Below, piece by piece: positions 25,773-35,560 of a DNA stretch of 49,098 nt. The position numbers and the translations under genes are program-made. Position 1 is the stretch's first letter, and each line of letters starts with the position of its first letter. Below the pieces are notes generated by a model, which did not search any database, was not told the DNA's origin, and saw only the letters and a program-made list of their open reading frames with translations. This DNA is from an uncultured Akkermansia sp. GTDB lineage: Bacteria; Verrucomicrobiota; Verrucomicrobiia; Verrucomicrobiales; Akkermansiaceae. The stretch covers positions 1 to 49,098 of the forward strand of contig CANQYL010000003.1 of NCBI GenBank assembly GCA_947628035.1, read 5' to 3'.

Positions 25773-26741
25773 TTAGGCTAAGCCGACAGCGCGACGGACG
25801 CGAGAGAGGGTTTTAGAAGCTTCTTCGCGAGCGCGAGCAGCGCCGGTGGAAAGAACATCGTCCACGTACTCCGGATGGGCGAGCACCCATGCACGTTTTT
25901 CTCGTGCAGGGCGAAAGTATTCCCAGTAAGCCTCAAAGAGGTCTTTTTTGAACTGCCCGTAGCCGACGCCGCCGGAGTGGTGCTGGTCCAGCATCCTATC
26001 GTATTGCATCGGGGATGCGAAGAGTTTGTAAAGTGCAAGAATGATGGAGCCGTCCGTCGGTTTGGGGTCCTCCAACGGCGTAGCATCTGTGACAATCTTT
26101 TTATTGATGAGTTTGCGCACTTCTTTCTCATCACCAAAAATAGGTAAAGCGTTGCCGTAGCTCTTACTCATCTTTTGACCATCCAGTCCCGGCACAATGG
26201 CGGTGGACTCGCTGATAATGGGTTCCGGGAGTTTGAAGAGGTCCGCGCCGAAGGCATCGTTCATTTTGCCGGCGAGATCGCGCGTGACTTCCAAATGCTG
26301 CTTTTGGTCCTTGCCGACGGGAACCGCGTCGGAATCGTAGAGCAAAATATCCGCCGCCATGAGGGCAGGATACGCAAAAAGCGCATGGGTAGCGGCTATG
26401 CCACGAGCCATCTTTTCTTTGTAGGAATGGCAACGTTCCAGCAGCCCCATCGGGCACACGGTCGAAAGAATCCACGCCAATTCATTCACCTCAGGCACGG
26501 CCGACTGGGCAAAGAAAACCGCCTTCTGCGGATCCAAGCCGCAAGCCAAGAAATCCACAGCGAGGGCACGCGTATTGGCGCGCAGTTCATCGGGGGATGC
26601 CATGGTCGTCATGGCGTGATAATTGGCGATGAAGTAGAAGGCCTCGCCCTTGTTTTGGAGTTGGACGGCGGGAAGGATTGCGCCGAAATAGTTACCAATG
26701 TGGAGTTGGCCGCTAGGTTGGAGTCCGGTTAGAAATCGCAT
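25773..26741 (-). CDS. trpS: Tryptophan--tRNA ligase, 322 aa
   Basis: Class I synthetase. MRFLTGLQPSGQLHIGNYFG contains the HIGH-type motif (HIGN), and DGQKMSKSYGNALP the KMSKS loop. VPVGKDQKQHLEVTRDLA is a TrpS hallmark. The start at 26741 gives the usual TrpS N-terminus. An in-frame ATG at 26807 would add 22 residues and overlap the upstream gene. The stop of the thioredoxin-like gene is 34 bases before this start, and the gene ends a minus-strand group of five. Confidence 0.94.
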   Translation of the reverse strand: MRFLTGLQPSGQLHIGNYFGAILPAVQLQNKGEAFYFIANYHAMTTMASPDELRANTRALAVDFLACGLDPQKAVFFAQSAVPEVNELAWILSTVCPMGLLERCHSYKEKMARGIAATHALFAYPALMAADILLYDSDAVPVGKDQKQHLEVTRDLAGKMNDAFGADLFKLPEPIISESTAIVPGLDGQKMSKSYGNALPIFGDEKEVRKLINKKIVTDATPLEDPKPTDGSIILALYKLFASPMQYDRMLDQHHSGGVGYGQFKKDLFEAYWEYFRPAREKRAWVLAHPEYVDDVLSTGAARAREEASKTLSRVRRAVGLA

Positions 26742-26775
26742 GTGAATCAAGTTGGGTTCGTAGAAGTTGGGTTGG

Positions 26776-27354
26776 TCATGGAAGAGATTTCTGAGCGGGT
26801 TGGTCATCCTCTTCCCGCGAAAGCACCTTGTGCAGATAACGCTGTAAGCTGGCTGCATTGTAGGCTCCCTCGATGGTGCGCAGTTTCACACCCTCCGTGT
26901 ACAGTACCGTGGTAGGCACCTTGGTGATGCCGAATTGCTCAGCCAAGGCAGGGTACGCATCTGCATTGACTTCCACGACCTGCACACTCCCCTTCTCTTC
27001 CTGCGCCATCAGTTTGAGCTCCCGTATCATGTCCCTACTGTGCGGACACCACGGCGCCGTGAAACAGAGCCACAGCGTGCGTCCGCTCACTCCGGTCACC
27101 TGCTTGATATCTTGCCCACTGTATGCGCTGTACAATTCAAACCGCGGTCCTGTCGGCAGCCCCTGCGGAGCTGTGATGGAATCGGATCGCACCGTAAGAT
27201 TTTCCCGTTCCGGACGAGGAGCCGGTCTGGGAATAGTGGGCGGGACATTTTGGGGAGCATTTCTCTCCTCGTCCTCATCGCTGCACGCGCAGAGGATGAG
27301 ACTTGCCGAAAGCAAGGCCAAGGAGAGAATTCTTATCCGCATGCGCCGTATCAT
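26776..27354 (-). CDS. Thioredoxin-fold lipoprotein, 192 aa
   Basis: The N-terminus MRIRILSLALLSASLILCAC has a basic start, a hydrophobic core and a cysteine at a lipobox-like site, so it is probably a lipoprotein facing the periplasm. A proline-rich linker (PPTIPRPAPRPER) precedes a thioredoxin domain with WLCFTAPWCPHSRDMI and the cis-proline stretch ITKVPTTVLY. The active-site pair is CPHS, so the second cysteine of the normal CxxC is missing. That favours an isomerase-like, peroxide-related or structural role over a disulfide reductase. ATG 27354 or the ATG four codons later could be the start. Confidence 0.8.
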   Translation of the reverse strand: MIRRMRIRILSLALLSASLILCACSDEDEERNAPQNVPPTIPRPAPRPERENLTVRSDSITAPQGLPTGPRFELYSAYSGQDIKQVTGVSGRTLWLCFTAPWCPHSRDMIRELKLMAQEEKGSVQVVEVNADAYPALAEQFGITKVPTTVLYTEGVKLRTIEGAYNAASLQRYLHKVLSREEDDQPAQKSLP

Positions 27355-27419
27355 GGCCTATTTACACGGGACTGTGAAGTCGATTTCGTGTCCTAATGCA
27401 ATTTTGCGCGCCGCCAAAA

Positions 27420-28196
27420 TCATCTCCGACGCGAACTCATGGCCAGCAAGCGCAGCGCGTAATAAAGCAACATCGCTATCGAGGAGAGCGCGGCGGACAC
27501 ATATGTCATGGCTGCCCAGCGCAACGCCGTCCGCGTGTGATCATGCATGGTGTAGGAGGCCTCCCCGGAATTCTCCAGCCACGCCAACGCTCGCCGTGAG
27601 GCGTCAAATTCCACCGGCAATGTCACCAACGCAAATAAAGTTGAAGTACCGAAGAGCGCCAGACCGATCCAAGCCACCGTGGCTCCCGCGCCGGACGCTG
27701 CCAGGATGAGTCCTACCAACAGCACAATCTGACCAAGACGCGTCCCTATATTCACCACCGGCACCATTCGTGACCTCAATCCCAGCCAAGGGTAGGCCTT
27801 GGCGTGTTGCACGGCATGTCCGCACTCGTGCGCCGCCACGGCGTTGGCTGCCACCGTGGCCTGCGAATACACCATATCGGAGAGGTTGACGGTACGATTC
27901 AGAGGGTTGTAGTGATCGGTGAGTTGACCTTTCACATGGGTTATCTGCACGTCATCGAGTCCGTAGGCATCCAGCATGGCGCGCGCGATTTGAGCTCCCG
28001 TTTTAGAAGCGGACTCGGCGGAATATTCTTTCATGCGTGACTGCATACGCGCTTGGACAACCATACCGATGAGACCTGCTATGCCGATGAGGATGAGTCC
28101 TACGGCACTGACTCCGTCGAGGGTTCCGTAACTCATGCTTCGTGGAACATAATAATATTCCTGAGCGAATAGGATGAATTGTAGCGTTGCAATCAT
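27420..28196 (-). CDS. YugP-family membrane zinc metallopeptidase, 258 aa
   Basis: Inner-membrane protein with hydrophobic segments near the N-terminus (VSAVGLILIGIAGLIGMVV), in the middle (LGQIVLLVGLILAAS) and at the C-terminus. AAHECGHAVQHA is the HExxH-like zinc site in the form HECGH of the Zn_peptidase_2 family (PF04298), and LPVEFDASRRAL holds the third ligand glutamate. NRTVNLSDMVYSQATVAANA is also typical of YugP. Substrates of the family are not known. It lies 29 bases after the queG stop. Confidence 0.88.
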   Translation of the reverse strand: MIATLQFILFAQEYYYVPRSMSYGTLDGVSAVGLILIGIAGLIGMVVQARMQSRMKEYSAESASKTGAQIARAMLDAYGLDDVQITHVKGQLTDHYNPLNRTVNLSDMVYSQATVAANAVAAHECGHAVQHAKAYPWLGLRSRMVPVVNIGTRLGQIVLLVGLILAASGAGATVAWIGLALFGTSTLFALVTLPVEFDASRRALAWLENSGEASYTMHDHTRTALRWAAMTYVSAALSSIAMLLYYALRLLAMSSRRR

Positions 28197-28225
28197 GGTT
28201 TTATTTTCGTTTTTAGGTTAAAATT

Positions 28226-29137
28226 TTACGTTGAGGAGTGCATGGCTTCTATATTTTTACGCAGGTGCACGGCTCCCGTTCGTCTCACCGGTGAAAGGGC
28301 AAAATAGTTCTGCCACTCTTCGTCACCCATCGCCGCCAAATCCTTTGCCTGCACTCTCGCTACTTTCGCCGGCATCAGCAACCGCGCATCTACCCTGCCC
28401 TTGCTCTCTCGGCTGTTCCACGGACAAGCCTCTTGGCAGGCATCGCAGCCGTACATCCTCTCACCCAGCGCCTCTTTCACTTTCTCCGGCATCCTTGCCC
28501 CTTCTCCGGCCTCTATTGTCCAGTACGCCAGACAGAGCCGTGCGTCGCAACTACCGTCCCGAAGGGCTCCCGTGGGACACGTCTCCTCACAGCGTCTGCA
28601 TTTTCCGCAGTGATTGGCTATGGGTTCGTCTGTGGGCAGATCAAGCGTTGTAAGGATGCCGGCCAGGAAACAATAGGATCCTCCCTGCAGACGCACCAGC
28701 AGACCATTCCTGCCGATCCATCCCAATCCCGCTCGTGCGGCAAAGAAGCGCTCACTGACCGGTCCGCTGTCCGTGAAACACCTCTGCTCTCCCCCGTAAA
28801 AGGAAAGCGTCTCATCCAGATCCGCGAGCTTGGCTGATATGATCTTGTGGTAATCTTCTCCCTGGGCGTAGCGAGCCATAGTGCCGCTCTCTCTCCTCGC
28901 ATCCGAGCGCGGGTATTCGTAGGTGAGCATGATGATACTCTTCACCCCCGGTAGGAGCAACTGCGGATTCTCCCGCGCGCTCAGATGTCTCTCCATCCAG
29001 CTCATGTCTGCATGGCATCCCGTTTCTACCCAGTGACGCAAGAAATTTCCCTGATCGGCATCTGCGGGCGCCACACCCATTCCCGAGAACCCCAGCTGCA
29101 TCGCCGCGTATTCTACTGCCTGACGAGCTGCCTTCAT
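28226..29137 (-). CDS. queG: Epoxyqueuosine reductase, 303 aa
   Basis: Iron-sulfur and cobalamin enzyme that carries out the last step of queuosine synthesis in tRNA. RCFTDSGPVSERFFAARAGL and GWIGRNGLLV are conserved QueG blocks. HCGKCRRCEETCPTGAL and YGCDACQEACPWN supply the two 4Fe-4S clusters. At 303 residues it lacks the HEAT-like C-terminal domain of longer members. ATG 29137 overlaps the TGA of the Sel1 gene (ATGA), which sets the start; a longer reading begins at 29182. No other queuosine genes are in the window. Confidence 0.93.
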   Translation of the reverse strand: MKAARQAVEYAAMQLGFSGMGVAPADADQGNFLRHWVETGCHADMSWMERHLSARENPQLLLPGVKSIIMLTYEYPRSDARRESGTMARYAQGEDYHKIISAKLADLDETLSFYGGEQRCFTDSGPVSERFFAARAGLGWIGRNGLLVRLQGGSYCFLAGILTTLDLPTDEPIANHCGKCRRCEETCPTGALRDGSCDARLCLAYWTIEAGEGARMPEKVKEALGERMYGCDACQEACPWNSRESKGRVDARLLMPAKVARVQAKDLAAMGDEEWQNYFALSPVRRTGAVHLRKNIEAMHSST

Positions 29138-30126
29138 GTCTCTGAGGGTGTTTCCATGCGCTTGAACGGCTCCTCCAACCACTTGCGCAATCGCGTCGCT
29201 ATCGGCAAGGCTTTCACCACCTTCAGCCCCGCTCTGCCGATACGCTGCCGCCAGGTTCCATCCGGTCGTACGGCTGCTTTGTACGCTAAACGCTGCATAT
29301 TGGCTGAGGCATCCTTACAACCCAGATTGGCGGCCTGTTTGTACAAGCGGATGGCTTTGTCAAAATCCCGTGGAGCGCCTAGTCCGCGCTCGTACATAGC
29401 CGCCAAGTTGTTGATGGCTCTCGCATCGCCGACCTCTCTGCCCAACTCGTAAATTTTCCGCGCCATGCGCAGGTTTGGTCCGTGCATTCCCAACCCGTTC
29501 ATGTACATATAGCCTAGGTAAAAGAAGGTATTTGGGGTGCGTGGGGCGGACTTTGCTACTTCGAGCAGGAGAGAGCGCGCTTGGGCGTAGTCAGGGTTGT
29601 GTCCCACACCATTGATGAGGTAGCGAGCCAGTTCCACGCGCGCCTTGGGAAATTGGGGCGAAGCCGCTTGAAGCATGAAGTGAAAAGCATCCTTGGGAGA
29701 AGCTTTACAACCGATACCTCTTTCGTAATAGAGAGCCAAGCGGTACGTGGCCTCACTGCGTCCGGCATTCTGTTCTTCCGCTACGGGTGCAGAATTTTCC
29801 TGTCCGGTTTTCTGTTGTGCCATTTCCTTGGCCAGATCGAACGCTTTTTTGGGTTCAGGCGCTATCCCCTTGCGTTTACCCTCGTAAACATCCAGAAGCA
29901 TGAGCTGAGACGGAACATGTCCCGCTGCCGCACACTTTTCCAGCATCTGCGGTACTGCACTTACGTCCCGTATCGTATGGTCTTCCAACATTGTACACGC
30001 ATGGGCGTACACGCTTTCCACATCCTCCCTTCCCGCCACGTGTCCCACGCTACGCCCCTCCCCGACTCCGACCATCACCATAGCCAAAGCCGCAGAGAGA
30101 ATTGCTCCTTTTGTGAACCTTCTCAC
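29134..30126 (-). CDS. Exported Sel1-repeat (SLR) protein, 330 aa
   Basis: The N-terminus MRRFTKGAILSAALAMVMVG is a signal peptide. Sel1-type repeats follow: ATYRLALYYERGIGCKASPK, FFYLGYMYMNGLGMHGPN, and AINNLAAMYERGLGAPRDFD, with YARSLLL-like units between them. Such solenoids bind other proteins, often in envelope stress or secretion settings. The partner is unknown. The start is a GTG with the -10 box nine bases upstream. It leads the group with queG, yugP, the thioredoxin-like gene and trpS. Confidence 0.85.
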   Translation of the reverse strand: MRRFTKGAILSAALAMVMVGVGEGRSVGHVAGREDVESVYAHACTMLEDHTIRDVSAVPQMLEKCAAAGHVPSQLMLLDVYEGKRKGIAPEPKKAFDLAKEMAQQKTGQENSAPVAEEQNAGRSEATYRLALYYERGIGCKASPKDAFHFMLQAASPQFPKARVELARYLINGVGHNPDYAQARSLLLEVAKSAPRTPNTFFYLGYMYMNGLGMHGPNLRMARKIYELGREVGDARAINNLAAMYERGLGAPRDFDKAIRLYKQAANLGCKDASANMQRLAYKAAVRPDGTWRQRIGRAGLKVVKALPIATRLRKWLEEPFKRMETPSET

Positions 30127-30135
30127 GGTTCTTGC

Positions 30136-30164
30136 ATTCTATCACAGACACCGTGACTTGTCTA
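30136..30164 (-). promoter_or_regulatory. Sigma70-like promoter of the Sel1 gene
   Basis: On the minus strand TAGACA, 17 bases, TAGAAT. The -10 box ends nine bases before the GTG start. Confidence 0.65.
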
Positions 30165-30169
30165 GCACG

Positions 30170-30384
30170 GTAAGCCGAGGTAAACGCATGGGGACATGCG
30201 TTTGCTATTTACGATGTGAATGCTAGCGCACTTCGCGCGGGGAGGCGGAGCGGAAGCGCAGCGGAATTTTTTACATCGTCCATCGTCCATCGTACATGAT
30301 TCCGTCCTTCATACACAATCAACGATTTATGCTGATTAACGTGCCGTTAACTACCTAATTAGGATGCTTTTTCATGGGACGGAT
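30170..30384 (+). repeat. Composite intergenic repeat block
   Basis: Contains AAACGCATGGGGACATGCGTTT, GGAAGCGCAGCGGAATTTTT, the CCATCGTC tandem, and CCGTTAACTACCTAATTAGG..GGGACGGATT at its right end. The longest reading of mfd would begin inside this block. Confidence 0.85.
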
Positions 30385-30400
30385 TAGATGGGAAATGCGT

Positions 30401-30429
30401 TTGCTCTGCACGATGATTCATGGTAAACT
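30401..30429 (+). promoter_or_regulatory. Possible promoter of mfd
   Basis: TTGCTC, 17 bases, TAAACT. If real, transcription starts near 30436, and the in-frame GTG at 30461 or ATG at 30491 would be the start codon of mfd. Confidence 0.45.
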
Positions 30430-33400
30430 GTGCGGCATAGCAAAGTCGCTCACAGAGCTTGTGGCAAACTCCCCTGCTTTTGCCGGGGAGATGGGGAGGT
30501 TGCGTAGCGAGGGGACGAAGGAGAGACCTGTGGTGTTTCCGGCGGTGTGTCCGGCAGCGTATTCATTTGTGGCAGCCATGGTGGCGGAGGCAGTGGAGAG
30601 GGAGCGCCGAGTGTGGGTGGTGGCGGATTCATTGCCCACGCAGGAGAGAGTGGCGGCGGAGTTCCCGATATGGAGTCATTTACCCGCTGTCATGATTCCG
30701 GAACAGGATTGGAACATCAATCGCAGTGTGGCGGATCCCGACAGCACGGCTGAGCGACTTGAGGCGCTGTATCGAGTGACCCGCGGAGCAAGGGAGGAAT
30801 GCCGAGTTGCCCTCGTGACATCCGCCGGTTTGCAAGAATCCGTACCAAGATTTGAAGAACATGAGGCAAGAGTCCTCCGATTGCACTGTGGGATGCGAAG
30901 TTTGCCGCCTGAAAAGTTGATTGAGCGACTTAAAAAAAGTGGTTTTGAAAGAACGGATCAGGTAACCTCACGCAACCAATGGAGTATGCGTGGAGGCATC
31001 ATGGATGTGTTTCCCTTGCAAACCGCGTGGCCCCTGCGTATTGAGTATTTCGGCGATGAGGTGGAAAGCATCCGTGCTTTTGACGTGGATTCCCAACTTT
31101 CTTTTCGTAAGCTGGACACCGTCGATCTGATGTTGGAAGAACCAAAATCAGAAATGACCCTGCGTGATCTCATCTCCGAACGAGATTGCGTTGTAAGCCT
31201 GCCTGGATGCGGAGTGCCGGGTGACGTTCTTTTATACGAAACCCCTCCTGACGCCGATGGTTCCCTCATCACAGCCGAACGTCTGGCAGATTCGGATGCC
31301 CTCTCACTCTTTCCGACACCGTTGGGGTCCTTTGACACCGGTGATTTCGTGATGCAGGAAGCGAGAAGACAGTACGCGCGCGCTTCCCTGCAGCAACGGC
31401 GAAAGGAAAAGTGGAGATTGGTCATGTACTTCGCGCATGAAAGCGAAAAGAAGAGATTTGAGGAGATATGCGCCGGTGATACCGCATGGGATGCGGTACA
31501 AGCAAGAATAGGAGCTTTACCTTTTGGCTTCACTGTACCATCCGCGAAGTTGGCTGTGTTGAGCGCGGCTGAAATTTTCGGACGCCATCTGTCGCCGAGA
31601 GTCCAACGACGAAGGGCAAGAGAAGAGCGTATCCGAGCGTCCCAATCTCAAACCCCTCTCCACGAAATTCAGTCCGGAGACCTCGTTGTCCACGCCGCTC
31701 ACGGCATCGGTTCATTCATTGGCATCGTGCGCCATGAGGAAACAGGAGAGGAAGAACTGCACATCCGGTACGCCGGGGGTGTGTTACTGCGGATTCCACT
31801 CAGTCAATCCTACCTTGTCTCAAAATATGTCGGACTCGGCACAAAGACCCCGGAACTCAATAAACTCGGAGACTCGAGATGGAAGAGAGCTTGTAGGGCG
31901 GCGCAAAACGCCGTGGCCGATTATGCAGCTCAGTTACTGGAAGTACAGGCTCAGCGCGAAAGCAACAAAGCTGAGCCCCATCCTCCGGATTCTTCGTGGA
32001 TGTGGCAATTTGAGGCCTCCTTCCCCTTCCGCGAAACGCCGGATCAACTCACCGCCATTCGCGCCACCAAGGAAGACATGGAATCCACTCGCCCCATGGA
32101 TCGCCTCATCTGCGGCGACGTGGGGTTCGGTAAAACGGAGGTGGCTCTGCGCGCGGCATTCAAGTGTGTGACCGGTGGACGACAAGCGGCTCTCCTCGCA
32201 CCCACGACCGTGTTGGCCAACCAGCACTATCACACCTTTCGCGAGCGGATGAGTGAGTATCCCATCCGCATTGAAATGCTCAGTCGATTCACTCCCACCA
32301 AGCGCGTCAAAGACATCTTGACAGGCATTCAGAACGGGGATGTGGACATCGTCATCGGTACCCATCGCCTGCTCTCCAAAGACGTCAGCTTTCACAATCT
32401 CGGTCTCGTTGTCATTGACGAGGAACAACGCTTCGGCGTACGCCACAAGGAGCAATTTAAGCGTTCCTTCCGTATGGTGGATATGCTGACTCTCTCCGCC
32501 ACTCCCATACCGCGTACTCTCTACGTGGCTCTCATGGGCGCACGCGACATGAGCACGATCAACACACCGCCACCCAATCGTCTGTCGGTCCAGACGATCG
32601 TGTGTCCCTACAACGAAGAGGTCATCGCGCAAGCTATCGAACGGGAACTGGCTCGGAAGGGACAGATATTTTTTCTGCACAACCGAGTGCAAGGTATTGA
32701 GTCCATGGCATTGATCTTACAAAAACTTGCCCCAAAAGCACGTATTGCTATTACCCATGGTCAAATGGACAAAATGGATTTGGAGTGCATTATGCGCGAC
32801 TTTGTTGATGGCAAGACAGATATTCTTCTCTCGACCACTATCATTGAAAGCGGCATCGACATCCCGAATGCCAATACCATCATCATTAATCGCGCCGACC
32901 GGTTCGGTCTGGCCGACCTTTACCAATTACGCGGACGGGTTGGGCGCAGTAATCAAAAGGCATACGCTTACCTCTTGCTGCCGGAGGAAGCTCTATGCAC
33001 GGGAGATGCCCGTCGAAGAGTGTCGGCTATCCGTCAATACACGGAACTGGGCAGCGGCTTTAAAATCGCCATGCGTGATTTAGAAATACGCGGCGCAGGA
33101 AACTTGCTGGGCACTCAGCAGAGCGGACATATCGCTGCAATCGGCTTTGAACTGTACTGCCAACTTTTACGGCAGAGCATTGATTCTCTGCGTGGGGTTG
33201 CTCCCACGAGACGTCCGGATGTTCAAGTGAAGGCAGATTTTCTTTGTTTGAGCGAATCGATCTACACCACCCAGACGCAGAACTTCTTTCAGGCCGGCGC
33301 ATTTATACCCTCATCATACGTACCTTCCACACGTGGACGCATGGAATGCTACACCCTTCTGGCGCAAGCGAATTCTTCGGAATCACTTAATGAACTTTCT

Positions 33401-33640
33401 CGTCAATGGACGGATCGTTACGGGTCGTTGCCCCAGGAAGCTCTCAATTTACTTATGCTGCAACGTATCAAGATATGCGCTGCCGCTCATCAAATTTCAT
33501 CGGTGGAAGTTCGGGGTTCCAGACTCATGTTAACCCGCAACGGTGATTTTATCTTATTCAACCGCCGCTTTCCTCACCTTAAACAGAAGAAACCGGAGGA
33601 AAAATTGATTGAGATCATCCGCCTACTCTCCGAGATCTGA
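30413..33640 (+). CDS. mfd: Transcription-repair coupling factor, about 1075 aa
   Basis: DNA translocase that removes RNA polymerase stalled at lesions and recruits UvrA. In order: an N-terminal UvrB-like region ([20 protein letters not shown]), the RNA polymerase interaction domain starting [16 protein letters not shown], helicase motif [87 protein letters not shown] and the C-terminal D7 domain. It is a little shorter than the E. coli protein. The start is uncertain: ATG 30374 falls in a repeat, ATG 30413 was taken here, and a promoter-like site suggests GTG 30461 or later. Confidence 0.93.
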   Translation: MIHGKLCGIAKSLTELVANSPAFAGEMGRLRSEGTKERPVVFPAVCPAAYSFVAAMVAEAVERERRVWVVADSLPTQERVAAEFPIWSHLPAVMIPEQDWNINRSVADPDSTAERLEALYRVTRGAREECRVALVTSAGLQESVPRFEEHEARVLRLHCGMRSLPPEKLIERLKKSGFERTDQVTSRNQWSMRGGIMDVFPLQTAWPLRIEYFGDEVESIRAFDVDSQLSFRKLDTVDLMLEEPKSEMTLRDLISERDCVVSLPGCGVPGDVLLYETPPDADGSLITAERLADSDALSLFPTPLGSFDTGDFVMQEARRQYARASLQQRRKEKWRLVMYFAHESEKKRFEEICAGDTAWDAVQARIGALPFGFTVPSAKLAVLSAAEIFGRHLSPRVQRRRAREERIRASQSQTPLHEIQSGDLVVHAAHGIGSFIGIVRHEETGEEELHIRYAGGVLLRIPLSQSYLVSKYVGLGTKTPELNKLGDSRWKRACRAAQNAVADYAAQLLEVQAQRESNKAEPHPPDSSWMWQFEASFPFRETPDQLTAIRATKEDMESTRPMDRLICGDVGFGKTEVALRAAFKCVTGGRQAALLAPTTVLANQHYHTFRERMSEYPIRIEMLSRFTPTKRVKDILTGIQNGDVDIVIGTHRLLSKDVSFHNLGLVVIDEEQRFGVRHKEQFKRSFRMVDMLTLSATPIPRTLYVALMGARDMSTINTPPPNRLSVQTIVCPYNEEVIAQAIERELARKGQIFFLHNRVQGIESMALILQKLAPKARIAITHGQMDKMDLECIMRDFVDGKTDILLSTTIIESGIDIPNANTIIINRADRFGLADLYQLRGRVGRSNQKAYAYLLLPEEALCTGDARRRVSAIRQYTELGSGFKIAMRDLEIRGAGNLLGTQQSGHIAAIGFELYCQLLRQSIDSLRGVAPTRRPDVQVKADFLCLSESIYTTQTQNFFQAGAFIPSSYVPSTRGRMECYTLLAQANSSESLNELSRQWTDRYGSLPQEALNLLMLQRIKICAAAHQISSVEVRGSRLMLTRNGDFILFNRRFPHLKQKKPEEKLIEIIRLLSEI

Positions 33641-34693
33641 GGACTCAATCAACCCGCGCAAGACTATGTCGTTGCCGTAGCGTTCACTTTCTACGCCGAC
33701 GAGACGTTGCTCCGAGTCCAAATAATTTCCGGGCAGCACATATTCATCACCTCCGCTCAGGAAGGGTGAAAAAATTTGCACCCATTCATTCACATAACCA
33801 CCTTCCAAAAACTTGCGTAATAAATGACCACCACATTCCAGCATGAGCTGTACAATTCCATATCGCTTGTAAAGCTCTTCGAGCATCTCTCCCAAATCTT
33901 CCACATTTTCAATCACCACGGTGCGATCCGCTTCCCTGTCCGACAATAAATTCAGAGTCTTCGGCAAGCTGTCCCTATGCCTCGTCAATACAATTCTCAG
34001 AGGTTGCTTTTTGACCGGTGACACCTCGTTCAACGGAGTTCTGACGGTCAACTGAGGATCATCTTCCCGTGCCGTCCTGCCACCTACCAGAATGGCGTCG
34101 CTCTCCGCACGCAATTGATGCACATAGCGCCGAGCCTCTTCTCCGCTGATTTTCTTCTCCCCTCCCCTTCTGACGATCCGTCCATCCAACGTGCTCGCTA
34201 TCTTTGCCACCACCCACGGTCTTTTCCTCTCCACGGCGTACATCCATGGTTTTAAAAGAATCTTACAGGCCTCCTCCTCCACCCCTCCCGTCACTTCAAT
34301 TCCGGCGGCTCTTAAAATTGCATCGGCTCGTCCTTGATGCCTTCCATCCGGATCCTTCACCCCGTAATAAACTCGACCTATACCTTCCGATATAATGGCT
34401 TCTGTACACGGAGGCGTTTTCCCATAACTCGAACAAGGTTCAAGAGTGACGTATAATTCCGATCCTCGCAGCAAATGACCGTTCCCTCTCTTCTTCGCAT
34501 CCTGAATAGCCCGTATCTCAGCATGCGCCTCCCCTGCCCTCTCATGATATCCCTCACCGATTAATTTCATCCCTCGATAGATGACAGCTCCCACGGGAGG
34601 ATTCGGACTTGTCGTTCCTATACCCAATCTCGCCTGCTCGATGGCTTGCATCATGCGGCGTCTTATCTCTCCCTCGTCACTCAACTGTGTCAT
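33623..34693 (-). CDS. ribD: Bifunctional riboflavin deaminase/reductase, 356 aa
   Basis: Second and third steps of riboflavin synthesis. The N-terminal deaminase has GEAHAEIRAIQDAKKRG with zinc ligand His, and LEPCSSYGKTPPCTEAI with the two cysteines. The C-terminal reductase has RPWVVAKIASTLDGRI, RAESDAILVGGRTAREDDPQ, and LMLECGGHLLRKFLEGGYVN. Length is standard. It converges with mfd and overlaps its 3' end by 18 bases. AGGA stands seven bases before the start. No other rib genes are present. Confidence 0.95.
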   Translation of the reverse strand: MTQLSDEGEIRRRMMQAIEQARLGIGTTSPNPPVGAVIYRGMKLIGEGYHERAGEAHAEIRAIQDAKKRGNGHLLRGSELYVTLEPCSSYGKTPPCTEAIISEGIGRVYYGVKDPDGRHQGRADAILRAAGIEVTGGVEEEACKILLKPWMYAVERKRPWVVAKIASTLDGRIVRRGGEKKISGEEARRYVHQLRAESDAILVGGRTAREDDPQLTVRTPLNEVSPVKKQPLRIVLTRHRDSLPKTLNLLSDREADRTVVIENVEDLGEMLEELYKRYGIVQLMLECGGHLLRKFLEGGYVNEWVQIFSPFLSGGDEYVLPGNYLDSEQRLVGVESERYGNDIVLRGLIESSDLGE

Positions 34694-34930
34694 TTCTATC
34701 CTGATGATTAATTATTGTAAATTCGAATTCATCATCATCTACTCGGTGAAAAAGTGAATAGTCATCTCTTTTTGCTTAATCATTCACGAGTTAGGAAAAA
34801 TTATCCCTGTTAATAATTGGGTTAATAATTAAGGAGCTTCGTGGATAAATATCTTTCATCACCTCTTATTCATTTCTTATTAACTGATTTATTAACATAA
34901 GATGTTAATAAATATTTAACAAGTTGATCA
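34694..34930. other. AT-rich intergenic stretch with a DnaA-box-like site
   Basis: The gap between ribD and the lipoprotein gene is very AT-rich and holds repeated TTAATAATT at 34810-34830, ATTTATTAAC-type words, and CGTGGATAA at 34840-34848 (8 of 9 to the DnaA box TGTGGATAA). TTATCCCTG at 34801 is a weaker match. No gene is seen. Confidence 0.35.
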
Positions 34931-35554
34931 TCAATCATTTGTTAAGAAATCATAGAAGAAGACAAAAGGAGCTATCACGGGTATAGCTACATTGTAAGCT
35001 AACGTGCCGGGTACATCGATGGCAAGAAAATCCAGCTTTCCTAAGACAAGTCCGGTCGGTGTTTTTTTGCTGGGCACTCTGTATTCTTCAATCCATTGAG
35101 ATGAATAACCCGATAGCTCAGCATGAATCGCATGACGATGCGCTCCCGGTGGAAGAGCATTCATCCATCCTCCCGGTTCCTTCTTGATACATTCTGCCAA
35201 AGATTGCATTTGGAAATATCCATCCGGTCTCTGTAGAACTTCTGCCATGTGAGAAGAAATCAAATGGTACTCCATGTTGTTTCCCCTGCTCTTCAACCGA
35301 AAATAAGGTTTGCTCTCCTGTCTTTGAAAAACCGAGTCATGAATGAGCGGATACCTCAGTTTAAATCGTGCCGGATATGCTCCCAAATACCACGCCTCCC
35401 CAACTTTGTATAAAGGCATCTCTCCCTGCTTCAACAAATGTCCCTCGTAATAACTCCCAACCTCTTCAACATTCTTGTGTGTTTGCATGTAGGCACAGGA
35501 ATCCAGCAACGCCGCAACCATGAACGCCACCACAACTCTGAATATCTTCTTCAC
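34931..35554 (-). CDS. Putative lipoprotein, unknown function, 207 aa
   Basis: The N-terminus MKKIFRVVVAFMVAALLDSC is a lipoprotein signal with LDSC as lipobox. The mature part has YKVGEAWYLGAYPARFKLRY, and a hydrophobic stretch AIPVIAPFVFFYDFLTND closes the protein. I do not recognise the family. The start is GTG, with the -10 box six bases in front and no separate ribosome binding site. Confidence 0.75.
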   Translation of the reverse strand: MKKIFRVVVAFMVAALLDSCAYMQTHKNVEEVGSYYEGHLLKQGEMPLYKVGEAWYLGAYPARFKLRYPLIHDSVFQRQESKPYFRLKSRGNNMEYHLISSHMAEVLQRPDGYFQMQSLAECIKKEPGGWMNALPPGAHRHAIHAELSGYSSQWIEEYRVPSKKTPTGLVLGKLDFLAIDVPGTLAYNVAIPVIAPFVFFYDFLTND

Positions 35555-35560
35555 CTCATA

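Noticed and set aside
30374..30412. ATG 30374 as the start of mfd
   Set aside because: This ATG lies inside the conserved GGGACGGAT repeat module and upstream of a promoter-like site.
34691..34715. A near-leaderless promoter for ribD
   Set aside because: The best -10-like box would end one base before the ATG, and an AGGA ribosome binding site at normal distance explains the start.
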